A stretch of 64,000 bases of DNA from assembly GCF_009208735.1 (NCBI RefSeq), contig NZ_WFLJ01000011.1, forward strand, positions 62,001-126,000. Reading direction: 5' to 3'. A program made the translations under genes and the position numbers. This document shows, one piece after another, positions 8,505-17,400 of this stretch; the first letter of the stretch is position 1; each line of letters begins with the position of its first letter. Source of the stretch: Janthinobacterium rivuli. Lineage in GTDB: Bacteria; Pseudomonadota; Gammaproteobacteria; Burkholderiales; Burkholderiaceae_D. The notes under the pieces were generated by a model. The model was not told where the DNA came from and did not search any database. It saw only the letters and a program-made list of their open reading frames with translations.

Positions 8505-9524
8505 CTAAGACTGTCTTGCCGCCACGAGGCAGGCCCGGAAATGCGCGATCTTTGCCTCGTCGCTGGAAAGGATCTTGAAGCGCGCGCTGTCGGCCGCCTG
8601 GACGGCGATGCGTTTGCAGATGGCGTGGTCTTCCTCGAATACCTGGCGATTCATCTGCCCGCTCGATTCGAAAAAGCCCTGCAGCGTAGCGCTGGCGGCG
8701 GGCGTGGTTGCGGCCATGAGCAGGCGGCTGGAGAAATGCGTGCGCTGCGCTTGCGTTGACGGAAAGAAATGCTGGAGCGAATACGAATACGAAAACGTCG
8801 ACGAGAGCATGGTAAACGGGAACAGGTACAGGCTCTGGTAGCCCTCGAACTGGCTGTCGAGCTGGAACAGGCGTTTGACGGAGCGCAGTTTCCTGGCCAT
8901 GCCGGCGTTGCCCAGGCCCGCTTCCCAGGTCGACGTCCAGTCCGTGAAACGGTTTTCGCCGTCGTCCAGTTGCAGTTGCGCCAGCGATTCCGGGTGCACG
9001 AACGGCACGTGCAGCGGTTCGAGCGCATTCTCCAGCGCAACGCGCCAGTCGCACTCATAGTCATAGGCGTTGACATCACCCAGGCCGGCGACGTTGAAGG
9101 ATATGTTTTCCAAGGTGGCCTGGGTCTCGCCCAGCTGCGCTTCGAGCGGCATGCGCGGCTGTGGCGAGGCGAACAGGAAATCGGCGCACCAGTCCAGCTG
9201 CAGCACCTGCAGGCGGGCATTGTCCAGCTCGGCCGGCGCGTAGCGCTCGCGGCAGGGGATGTGCATGGCGCCGGCACGGTAGGCCCAGCCATGGTAGGGA
9301 CAGGCCAGCGGCGCATTGCCGCGTTTTTCGGTGAAGAAACGCGTGCCGCGGTGCGGACACAGATTGTCGAAGGCGATCAGCTCGCCTTGGTCGTTGTAGA
9401 CGACCACTTCCTCGCCCAGCCAGTCGAGTTTCAGATAGTCGCCGCTGACCGGCAGTTCGCTGCGGTGGCACAGCAGGTGCCAGAACTGGTCGCGCAGCTG
9501 GCGCGTCTCGGAGGTGGTGGTCAT
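8505..9524 (-). CDS. Rieske non-heme iron oxygenase in the flagellin-glycan operon
   Basis: This 339-residue protein has the architecture of a Rieske-type ring-hydroxylating oxygenase alpha subunit. The [2Fe-2S] ligands are C56-x-H58 (CPHRG) and C75-xx-H78 (CPYHGW). A catalytic domain follows with E165-N166 and E169-xx-H172-xxxx-H177, the usual mononuclear-iron facial triad. Family members hydroxylate or demethylate small substrates using electrons from a reductase; no reductase or ferredoxin gene is nearby. The start codon overlaps the stop of the acyltransferase (9521-9524), so it is the last gene of the glycan operon and may oxidise the acyl chain or the sugar. That role is inference. Confidence 0.85.
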   Translation of the reverse strand: MTTTSETRQLRDQFWHLLCHRSELPVSGDYLKLDWLGEEVVVYNDQGELIAFDNLCPHRGTRFFTEKRGNAPLACPYHGWAYRAGAMHIPCRERYAPAELDNARLQVLQLDWCADFLFASPQPRMPLEAQLGETQATLENISFNVAGLGDVNAYDYECDWRVALENALEPLHVPFVHPESLAQLQLDDGENRFTDWTSTWEAGLGNAGMARKLRSVKRLFQLDSQFEGYQSLYLFPFTMLSSTFSYSYSLQHFFPSTQAQRTHFSSRLLMAATTPAASATLQGFFESSGQMNRQVFEEDHAICKRIAVQAADSARFKILSSDEAKIAHFRACLVAARQS

Positions 9525-10153
9525 AATGTCTTTGCCGGTGGAGTGTAAACGGTGGCGCCGGCGGCCACGCGGCGCATGACGACGGCGCCGGCGCCGACCG
9601 TGGCGCCGGCGCCGACGCTCACGCGTGGCAGGATGGATGCGCCCGAGCCGACCATGACGGCCTGGCCCAGATGCACGCCGCCCGTGATGTCGACGTGCGA
9701 GCTGAGCGTGCAGCCCTGTTCCAGCACCGCGTCATGGCCAACGCTGGCGTAGCTGTTGATGGTGACATAGTCGCCCAGCTCGCTGCCCGCCGAGACGAGG
9801 GCGAACGGGCAGACGACGGCGCCCCGGCCGATGCGGGCCGTGCGCGCGACCACGGCGCTGGGATGGATCAGCGTATGGAAACGGGCACCGCGCGCGGCCA
9901 GCGCCAGCGCCACTTCCAGGCGGGCCTTCGGTGCGCCGATGGCCAGCAGCAGCGCCTCGCCGGCCGCCGGCCGGTAGTCGCGGATGCTGCCCAGCACGGG
10001 GTACGGGTAGTCGGCGTCGAGCATGGACGCGGGTGGCAGCGTGTCGTCGAGCAAGCCGCCGATGCGGGCCGTGGCCGGGTCGAGGCTGTCTTCCAGCCAG
10101 CACAGCAATTCTCGGGCGAAGCGTCCGGCGCCGACGATGAGGATGGTTTGCAT
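9521..10153 (-). CDS. NeuD/PglD-type hexapeptide sugar O/N-acyltransferase
   Basis: The 210-residue product has an N-terminal Rossmann-like nucleotide-sugar-binding part (ILIVGAGRFARELLCWL) and a C-terminal left-handed beta helix of hexapeptide repeats. The expected catalytic His is H140 in NSYASVGH. PglD and VioB are relatives that acylate the 4-amino group of UDP- or dTDP-4-amino-6-deoxy sugars. With a VioA aminotransferase and a stand-alone ACP in the same operon, the likely reaction is transfer of a special acyl group to the 4-amine; acetyl-CoA as donor is equally possible. It follows the SDR by 8 bp and overlaps the Rieske gene by 4 bp. Confidence 0.85.
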   Translation of the reverse strand: MQTILIVGAGRFARELLCWLEDSLDPATARIGGLLDDTLPPASMLDADYPYPVLGSIRDYRPAAGEALLLAIGAPKARLEVALALAARGARFHTLIHPSAVVARTARIGRGAVVCPFALVSAGSELGDYVTINSYASVGHDAVLEQGCTLSSHVDITGGVHLGQAVMVGSGASILPRVSVGAGATVGAGAVVMRRVAAGATVYTPPAKTL

Positions 10154-10161
10154 GAATACTC

Positions 10162-10920
10162 CTAACGGGCCAGGTAGCCGCCGTCGACGGCCCAGGTGGC
10201 GCCGCTGACCCAGCGCGCCGCCGGCGACAGCAAAAAGGCCGCCGTCTGCGCGATGTCGCTGCTGCGGCCGAAGCCGAGCGGATGGCGCTCCGCGTAGGCG
10301 CGCATGGCCTCGTCCGGCAAGCCGCGGCTCAGGCGCGCGTGCATTTCCGTTTCGACGGCGCCGGCGGCAATGCTGTTGACGCGTATGCCGCGCGGCGCCA
10401 GTTCCACGGCGAGGGCGCGCACCAGGCCGTCGATGGCGGCCTTGGCCGCCGAATACACGCTCATGCCGGACTGGCCGCTCTGGCCCGCCACGGACGACAT
10501 GAAGAGCAGGGCCGCACCATCGCTGAGCACGCCGCGCAGGGCGGCGCCGCGCGCCAGCGCCAGCGCCGTCTTGACGCTGGAGGCGAAGACGTCATCAAAC
10601 TGCTGGGCCTTGGATAATTTGACCGGGCGCAATAACTCGATGCCGGCCGCATGGAAGATGCCGCTCAGTGGCGCCTCAAGCGTGGCTTGTCTGAGGAAGT
10701 CGACGATGTGGTCGCCGCCGTCGAGTTCGAGCACTTCGGCCCGGTGGCCGCTGCCCTCGAGGGCCTGCAGGGTTTGCTCCAGGCGAGCCAGGTCGCGTCC
10801 GCTGATCAGCAGTTGCGCGCCGCAGCGCGCCAGCAGCAGGGCCGTGTCGCGGCCGATGCCGGACGAGGCACCGGTGACGAGAATGCGCTGGCCGGCCAGC
10901 ATGTCGGGTTGAAAGATCAT
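10162..10920 (-). CDS. Short-chain dehydrogenase/reductase, FabG-like
   Basis: This 252-residue classical SDR has the cofactor motif TGASSGIG (residues 16-23), catalytic S142/S143, Y156 and K160 (YSAAK), and the C-terminal GATWAVDGGY typical of FabG-like reductases. It lies between the acyltransferase and a KAS III gene (3 bp gap). The obvious inference is that it reduces the 3-keto group made by the neighbouring KAS III enzymes on the neighbouring ACP, giving a 3-hydroxyacyl chain. Reduction of a sugar intermediate is an alternative. Confidence 0.85.
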   Translation of the reverse strand: MIFQPDMLAGQRILVTGASSGIGRDTALLLARCGAQLLISGRDLARLEQTLQALEGSGHRAEVLELDGGDHIVDFLRQATLEAPLSGIFHAAGIELLRPVKLSKAQQFDDVFASSVKTALALARGAALRGVLSDGAALLFMSSVAGQSGQSGMSVYSAAKAAIDGLVRALAVELAPRGIRVNSIAAGAVETEMHARLSRGLPDEAMRAYAERHPLGFGRSSDIAQTAAFLLSPAARWVSGATWAVDGGYLAR

Positions 10921-10923
10921 GGT

Positions 10924-11979
10924 TCAGACTTCGATAAGGCGGTTGACGGTCAGCGATTGCAGGCCCAGCACGGCCGCCGACCAGGAGTAGCCGACGCCAA
11001 AGCCGAACATGGCGATGGTCTGGCCCTGTGCCGCCGCCCCCAGGCTGTCGGCGATCAGCAGGGGGATGGAGGCGCTGGACGTGTTGCCATAGCGGTCCAT
11101 GTTGATCGGTGCGCGCCCGGCTGGCAATTTGGTTTTTTTGATAATGTGCTTGAGCATGAAGGTATTTGCCTGATGAAACAGGAAGGCATCGATTTCGTCG
11201 CTCGTGCGGTTTGCCAGGCGTAGCAGGTCCGCCACCAGCGGCGGAATGCTCTTCAGCGTGAAATTGAAGATTTCGCCGCCGTCCATGTACAGCTTGGCGG
11301 GATCGCGCTGCGCCAGGCGCGCATCGTCGCCGGCGTAGGGCCGGCAGGCGCTGGCGGCCATCATCAGGTGCCGTTCGCCGCCGCCGTCGCTGCCGACGAT
11401 GAAATGGGCGGGCGCCGCTGCCGCATCGAATTCCAGCGCCGTGGCCGTGCCGGCGTCGCCAAACAGCAGCGCGGTGGCGCGGTCGGTCTCATCGACCGTC
11501 TTGCTGATGGTGTCGCCCACCAGCAGCAGGATGCGGCACATGGATAGGCCGTCGAGCATCTTCGCCGCCAGCCACAGGCCATACGCGTAGGCCGAGCAGC
11601 CGAGGTTGATGTCGAAGGCGGCGCAGGCCTTGTGCAGTCCCATCCTTCCATGCAGGGCGCAGGCCGTGGCCGGCAGCACGTAATCGGGAGTTTGCGAGAT
11701 GAAGATCAGGGCGTCGATGCTGTCGCGTTCCCAGCCCAGGTCGTCGAGCAGGGTTTGCGCGGCCGCCTGGCACAGGTCGGCCGTCGTTTGGCCATCGGCG
11801 GCGCGGCGGCGCGACTGCACGCCGATCATCTTGCTCACGTCGGCCACCGCCTCGGCGCCGAAGCGCTCGGCCAGATCGGCATTGTGGACTTGCGTGCGCG
11901 GCAGCGCGCACACCACGCCGCGCATGGCCAGATGGGCGGTGCTGAAGGGCAGTCCCGATTCCAGGCGCTGGCTGGACAT
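10924..11979 (-). CDS. 3-oxoacyl-ACP synthase III family protein (first KAS III of the glycan operon)
   Basis: The product (351 residues from ATG 11979) is a thiolase-fold KAS III. The Cys-His-Asn triad is intact: C128 in NLGCSAYAYG, H269 in FLFHQAN, N299 in YGNTSSASIP. KAS III enzymes condense an acyl starter with malonyl-ACP. The start at 11979 is used because an upstream in-frame ATG (12030) would run through the acp gene; the chosen ATG is 2 bp past the acp stop with AAGG upstream. It is only moderately similar to the second KAS III at 12245-13261, so the pair is not a recent duplication. Confidence 0.88.
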   Translation of the reverse strand: MSSQRLESGLPFSTAHLAMRGVVCALPRTQVHNADLAERFGAEAVADVSKMIGVQSRRRAADGQTTADLCQAAAQTLLDDLGWERDSIDALIFISQTPDYVLPATACALHGRMGLHKACAAFDINLGCSAYAYGLWLAAKMLDGLSMCRILLLVGDTISKTVDETDRATALLFGDAGTATALEFDAAAAPAHFIVGSDGGGERHLMMAASACRPYAGDDARLAQRDPAKLYMDGGEIFNFTLKSIPPLVADLLRLANRTSDEIDAFLFHQANTFMLKHIIKKTKLPAGRAPINMDRYGNTSSASIPLLIADSLGAAAQGQTIAMFGFGVGYSWSAAVLGLQSLTVNRLIEV

Positions 11980-11981
11980 GG

Positions 11982-12200
11982 TCAGACCTTGACTGCGATC
12001 AATGCCAGCACGTCGGCCAGGGTCTCGCAATTGGCCAGGGCCTGGCCTTCGAGCATCTGATCGAACAGCTCATCGGCCAGGGCGATGGTGGAAATGATGG
12101 CCAGCGAATCCCAGGCGTAATCGCCCAGTTTCAGGGCCGGCACGACTTTGTCGGCGTCGATTTCCAGGATGTCGGCCATGCCGTTGAAAAATTCTTGCAT
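11982..12200 (-). CDS. Dedicated acyl carrier protein
   Basis: This 72-residue acidic helical protein carries the phosphopantetheine site DSL with S32 (AWDSLAII), the hallmark of acyl carrier proteins. It is shorter than and different from housekeeping AcpP. Its position between two KAS III genes and an FabG-like SDR indicates a private carrier for one acyl group. The ATG at 12200 has a good ribosome binding site (AAAGGAAA). Stand-alone ACPs of this kind are known in pseudomonad flagellin-glycosylation islands. Confidence 0.9.
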   Translation of the reverse strand: MQEFFNGMADILEIDADKVVPALKLGDYAWDSLAIISTIALADELFDQMLEGQALANCETLADVLALIAVKV

Positions 12201-12244
12201 TGTGTTTCCTTTCAGAGAAGTTCAGTACGCAGACGCGCGGACGC

Positions 12245-13261
12245 CTACAGGCGCGCCAGCGTGCCGGCCCAGGAATAGCCGACGCCAAAGCCCAGCAGCA
12301 GGGCCGTGTCACCCGGCACGATGCGTCCCGAGGCGCGCGCGCGGGCGATGGCGATGGGAATGGTCGAGGAGACGGTATTGCCGACAGTATCGATTTCAAT
12401 CACAAATTTGTCTTCCGGAATGCGTATTTTGCGGCGCAAGGCGTCAAGCATGAATTTGTTTGCCTGATGGAAGATCACGTGATCGATGTCATCGAGGGTC
12501 TTGCCGGCCGTGTCCAGCAGCTCCTGCATTGTACGCGGCACGGCGCCCAAGGTGAACTGGACGATCTGCGCGCCATCCATGAACAGGTCGTCCTGGCTGC
12601 GCCAGTTGCCGGACGCATCTTCGATGGGCATGGCGGTGGCCGCGCTGCGGGCCGTGCGCATGCCGCCGGCCGGCACGATCAGGTTGTTCGCGCCGCTGCC
12701 ATCCGTGCCCAGGACGAAAGGCCCCAGCGCCAGTTCGGGCGCGCCGCCGGCGATCACGCTGGCGGCGGCGCCGTCGCCGAACAGCGTGCGTACGCTGCGG
12801 TCGCGTGCGTTGATGTACTTGGAATAGGTGTCTGCCGTCAGCAGCAGCACTTTCTTGCGGATGCCGCTCTCGATCAGGCCCTTGGCCATGGCCAGAGCGT
12901 AGACGTAGCCGGAACAGCCGAGGTTGATGTCGAGCGCGCCGCAGGAGGTCGGCAAGCCAAGCCGCTGCTGCAGCACGCAGGCGCTGCTGGGCAGCAGGTA
13001 GTCGGGCGCCTGCGTGCACAGGATCAGGAAATCGATGTCGCCGCGCGCGATGTCATGCGTGGCGAACAATTTTTCCGCGGCATGGAAGGCCAGGTCGCTG
13101 GCCGTTTCATGTTCTGCGGCGATATGCCGTTGCGCAATGCCCGTCTTGTCGAGGATTTTTTGCGCCGGCCAGTCGATGAACTCCTGTTCCAGCGCGGCAT
13201 TCGTCAGGATCGCCTGCGGCAGGTGGTAGGCGATCGCGGTAAGGTGGGCGTAGTAGGACAT
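12245..13261 (-). CDS. 3-oxoacyl-ACP synthase III family protein (second KAS III of the glycan operon)
   Basis: The 338-residue product has the KAS III fold with catalytic C116 (NLGCSGYVY), a His in VIFHQAN and an Asn in TVGNTVSSTIP, and ends in GFGVGYSWAGTL as FabH-like enzymes do. It likely supplies or elongates the acyl chain carried by the neighbouring ACP. Two KAS III genes flanking one ACP suggest two successive condensations, or one condensing and one transfer or editing role. The gap to the upstream vioA is about 40 bp. Confidence 0.88.
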   Translation of the reverse strand: MSYYAHLTAIAYHLPQAILTNAALEQEFIDWPAQKILDKTGIAQRHIAAEHETASDLAFHAAEKLFATHDIARGDIDFLILCTQAPDYLLPSSACVLQQRLGLPTSCGALDINLGCSGYVYALAMAKGLIESGIRKKVLLLTADTYSKYINARDRSVRTLFGDGAAASVIAGGAPELALGPFVLGTDGSGANNLIVPAGGMRTARSAATAMPIEDASGNWRSQDDLFMDGAQIVQFTLGAVPRTMQELLDTAGKTLDDIDHVIFHQANKFMLDALRRKIRIPEDKFVIEIDTVGNTVSSTIPIAIARARASGRIVPGDTALLLGFGVGYSWAGTLARL

Positions 13262-13304
13262 GCGGTGGCCGTTCGGTCTGGGTCAATAGGGAAGGGCGGG
13301 GCGT

Positions 13305-14420
13305 TCAGGCCGGCCCGGCGATCAGGGCGGTGATCGCGTCCACGCTCGACAGCTCGAGGGCCGGGTAGATCGGCAGGCAGATCACCTGGGAAGCGGCCAG
13401 GCGCGCGACCGGCAGATTGGCGTGCACGGCGGACGGCATGCCGCGGTACATGGGGAAATCGCTGATGAGTGGGTAGAAATAGCGCCGCGCGTAGATTTCG
13501 TGATCGCGCAGCCGCTGGAACAGGGCGTCGCGTGCCAGCGGATACTCGGGTCCGACGAGGATGGGAAAGTAGGCGTGATTGGAAGCTTCGGCATCGGTCG
13601 CTTCCAGGCAGGTGATGCCAGAGATGCCGTCCAGGCGCTGGCGGTAGTGGGCGTCGATGCTGCGCCGCTGCTCCCGCGCCCGGTCGATGCCCTTCAGCTG
13701 CAGCAGGCCGAAGGCGGCATTGATTTCGCTCATCTTGCCATTGATGCCGGCGGCGACGACCGTGACTTCGTCGACAAAGCCGAAATTTTTCAGATGGTCG
13801 ATGCGCTGCTTGGTCTTGGCGTCCGGGCAGACGATGGCGCCGCCTTCGAAGGTGTTGAAGATCTTCGTCGCGTGAAAGCTGATCACGGACAGGTCGCCAT
13901 AGTTCAGCACGCTGGTGCCCTGGTGGCGCACGCCGAAGGCATGGGCGGCGTCATAGATGACTTTGAGATCATAATTGTCGGCTATCTTCTGGATCGCCTC
14001 GACATCGCAGGGCTGGCCATAGCAGTGCACGGGCATGATGGCCGTCGTGTGCGGCGTGATGGCCGCCTCGATGCGTGCCGGATCGAGGTTCAGCGTGCGC
14101 GCATCGATGTCGGCAAAGACGGGCTTGATGTCATTCCACAGCAGCGAATGGGCCGTGGCCACGAAGGAATACGGTGTCGTGATGACCTCGCCCTTGATGC
14201 GCAGGGCTTGCAAGGCTGTCATCAATGCCAGCGTGCCATTGGTAAACAGGCAGATATGCTTGACGCCCAGGTACTCGCACAGCGCCTGTTCCAGTTGCTG
14301 GTGGAAGGGGCCGCCGTTGGTGAGTATCTTGTTTTCCCAGATCGACTCCAGGTACGGCAGGAAATCCTGCAAGTCCGGCAGCAGGGGCTGCGTCACGTAG
14401 ACGGGTTTGTTGCCGCTCAT
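13305..14420 (-). CDS. vioA: VioA-type dTDP-4-amino-4,6-dideoxyglucose (viosamine) aminotransferase
   Basis: This 371-residue protein is a DegT/DnrJ/EryC1/StrS-family PLP sugar aminotransferase. PLP contacts are visible: D157 in YDAAHAFG and the Schiff-base Lys K186 in SFHATKIFNTFEGGAI. The N-terminal block (VYVTQPLLPDLQDFLPYLES) and the GEVITTPYSFVATAHSLLW segment closely resemble VioA, which aminates dTDP-4-keto-6-deoxyglucose at C4. The RmlA/RmlB enzymes needed for the precursor are not in the window. The gene overlaps the GT41 gene by 4 bp (ATGA), a tight link between sugar synthesis and transfer. Confidence 0.85.
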   Translation of the reverse strand: MSGNKPVYVTQPLLPDLQDFLPYLESIWENKILTNGGPFHQQLEQALCEYLGVKHICLFTNGTLALMTALQALRIKGEVITTPYSFVATAHSLLWNDIKPVFADIDARTLNLDPARIEAAITPHTTAIMPVHCYGQPCDVEAIQKIADNYDLKVIYDAAHAFGVRHQGTSVLNYGDLSVISFHATKIFNTFEGGAIVCPDAKTKQRIDHLKNFGFVDEVTVVAAGINGKMSEINAAFGLLQLKGIDRAREQRRSIDAHYRQRLDGISGITCLEATDAEASNHAYFPILVGPEYPLARDALFQRLRDHEIYARRYFYPLISDFPMYRGMPSAVHANLPVARLAASQVICLPIYPALELSSVDAITALIAGPA

Positions 14421-17400
14421 GCCGCTGGATCCTCATGCAGCGCGCCGCCGATCGGCGCATCGAAGCTGACTGGCGGCAAGTCGTCGCACCAGCGCTGCCA
14501 AGCCAGGCGCAGGCTGTTGGCCACGCCTTCCGCAATCAGCTGCGGCCGGCCCAGCGCCGTTTGTGCCAGGCGGTGGCGCGTGCTGAAGCGGTAGGCGCCC
14601 AGCAGCATGGGATTGGCCGCCATGTATTGCGCTTTGCTCACGAATTCCTCGTCGTCGCGGGCGATGAATTCGTCGAGCTGCACGTGGCGCAGGATGGACG
14701 TGCCGGCGCGGCTGGGCGCCGTCGGCCCGGCGATGGTGAGGGTGGGTACGCCCATCCACAAGCCGTGGAAGGTGGTGGTGCCGCCGCCGTACGGCGCCGT
14801 GTCGAGGCAGATGTCGACGCGGTGATGCATGGCCAGGAAGTTGGCCATGTTGGCGCGCGGTTCGAAGATCAGCCGCTCGGCGGCGATGCCTTCGTCGGCG
14901 AACCAGGCCGTGAGCACGGGGTGCGGTCCCGCCTCGGGCATGGCCGCCAGCAGCATTTTCGCGTCCGGGATGGCGCGCAAGACCTTGGCCCAGCGCGCGA
15001 TGGTCTGGCGATTCAGCTTGTTGGGGCGGTTGAAGCTGCCGAAGGTCAGGTATTTATTCGTCAGCACGGGCGCCGGCAGGATGCCGTCCGCATTTTCGGA
15101 TGGCAGGAAGGGCGCGATGGTCGGCAGGAAGATCAGTTTTTCACTGAAATGGCTGGCGAATTCCTCGGGCGGCGAGAAAAAACGGTCGCTCAGGTAGTAA
15201 TCCATGGACTGCAGGCCCGTCGTGAGCGGATAGCCTATCCAGCTCATCTGGATGGGGGCAGGCTTGCGGGCAAACGCCAGCAGGCAATTCTTGGCCGTGT
15301 GCCCGGACAGGTCGATCAGGATGTCGATACCGTCGGCGCGGATGCGCTCGGCCAGCTTTTCCTGGCTCAAGTGGGTTACTGGCAGCCAGTTGGGCAGCAG
15401 TTGCGCGATGCGCATGGTGACATTATCGACGCGGCTATTGTTGTAGTACGCATACAGCGAAAACTGCGGCATCGCCACCAGTTCCTCGAGCAGTGGCGTA
15501 ATGAAATGCGCCACGGCATGGTTGCAGAAGTCGCCCGAGACCAGGCCGATCTTCAACTGGCGCTGCGGGTCGCGCTCGTTCGCGTGCGGCTGCCATTCGG
15601 CGCGCAGCGGCGTTTCGTAGCGCTCGCCGAAGCCGAAATGGTCGGCCACCATGGCGGCAGGGTCGTCGGCATGCATGTGCGACAGGCCGAACAGCATGTT
15701 GCTGTAGACCTCATCGTACTGCGGATACCTTTCCAGAGCCGTGCGGCATGCCTGGACGGCGTCGTCGGTGCGGCCCATCTCGCTGTAGGTCGCGCATGTA
15801 TTCAGGTGGGAACCGATGAAGTCGTCCTGGATTTCCAGCGAGCGCGCATAGCTGGCCAGCGCTTCGTCGTAGCGCTTCAGCGAGCGCAGGCAATTTCCCA
15901 TCGTAAAGTGAACGCGGCTGGAATCGGGCGCGATGTCGCGCGCGCGCTGCAGATACTCCAGTGCCTGTTCCGACTGGCCGCTATCCTCGAACGCCACGCT
16001 CAGATTGCAATGGATCAGCGATGAGCGCGGGTCCAGTTCCAGCGCGTGCTGATAGATGCGGATCGCCTCGGGATAATCGCCGGCGTCCTGCGCGGCGATG
16101 GCCAGGTCATTGTGCAGGTTGGCGACATCGGGCGCCAGGGTGAGCGCTTGCCGGTAAGCGACTTGCGCTTCCTCAAAGCGGCGCATTTGCTTGAGGCAAT
16201 GTCCGAGGCAGGTATGTGCCTGCAGCTTGTCTGGCGCCAGTTGTACCGCACGCTGGTGCAGAGCCAGCGCTTCGTCGAGTTCGCCGACCGATTGCAGGCC
16301 CAGGCCCAGCTGGGTGTGCGCATCGGCGCTGTCCGGCTGGAGCGCCAGGGCCAGCCGATAGCTGGCGATCGCCGCATCGAATTTGCCCAGGCTCACCAGT
16401 ACACCGCCCAGGTTGGAGTGGGCCTGGGAATAGTCGGGCTGCACTGCCAGCGCCTGACGATAGGCATCGGCGGCGTCGTCGAGCCGCTGCTGCGACTGCA
16501 GGCTGTTGCCCAGGCCATTCCACAGGTCCGCATGGCGCGGCGCCAGCGACAAGGCCGTGCGGTAGCTCTCTTCCGACTGCGCGTACTGCTCCAGATTCTG
16601 TAGCGCGGCGCCGAGGTTGCTGTGCGCCATCACCAGCCGGGGTTCGAGCGCCAGCGCGCGGCGATAGCTGTCGGCCGCTTCCTCATTGCGCTCCAGCGCC
16701 TGCAGGGCATTGCCCAGGTTGCAGAGCACTTCTGCGTCGCCGGGCATGCTTGCCAGGGCGGCGTTGTAGGCGCCGACGGCACCGTCGAGGTCGCCACGCG
16801 CCTTGCGCGTATTGCCCAGGTTAAAGTGCGCCATGCCATAGTCGGGCCGCAGGGCGATCGCCTGCAGGTAGGCTTGCTCGGCCTCGTCCAGCGCACCGAG
16901 CGCCTGCAGGGCACCGCCCAGGTTGCTGTGCGCCTCGGCAAAGGCGGGGTTGAACTGCAGCGCTTGCCGATACGCCTGCACGGCTTGCTCGAATTCTCCG
17001 CGCGCCTGCCAGGCATTGGCCAGGTTGCAATGGGCTTCCGCGTCATACGGCGTCAGCAGTGCCGTCGTTTGCAAGGCGTCGAGCGCGTCCTTGCCCTGCA
17101 CTTGCAGGGCCGTGCCCAGCACGCTCCAGGCAAAGTCGGAGGTCGGATAGCGCGCGATCAGCGCATGGGCGCCCTGTTCGAGGTCGGCGTAGCGGCCGGC
17201 CTGGTACAGCGCGATGAGCTGCTGGCATTCTTCGGCCGTGGGTGCGGCGGCGATCGCCTCGGCGATGCGCGCGCGCAGTGCCTGCGACTGTGCGTTGTCG
17301 AGCCCGCGTCCGATGGCCGTGTCGATGATGTCGAGCGCTTCGTCGCGCTCGCCCGCCTTCAGCAAGCCGTCGGCCAGCGACAGCCAGAACTGGCCTTCGT

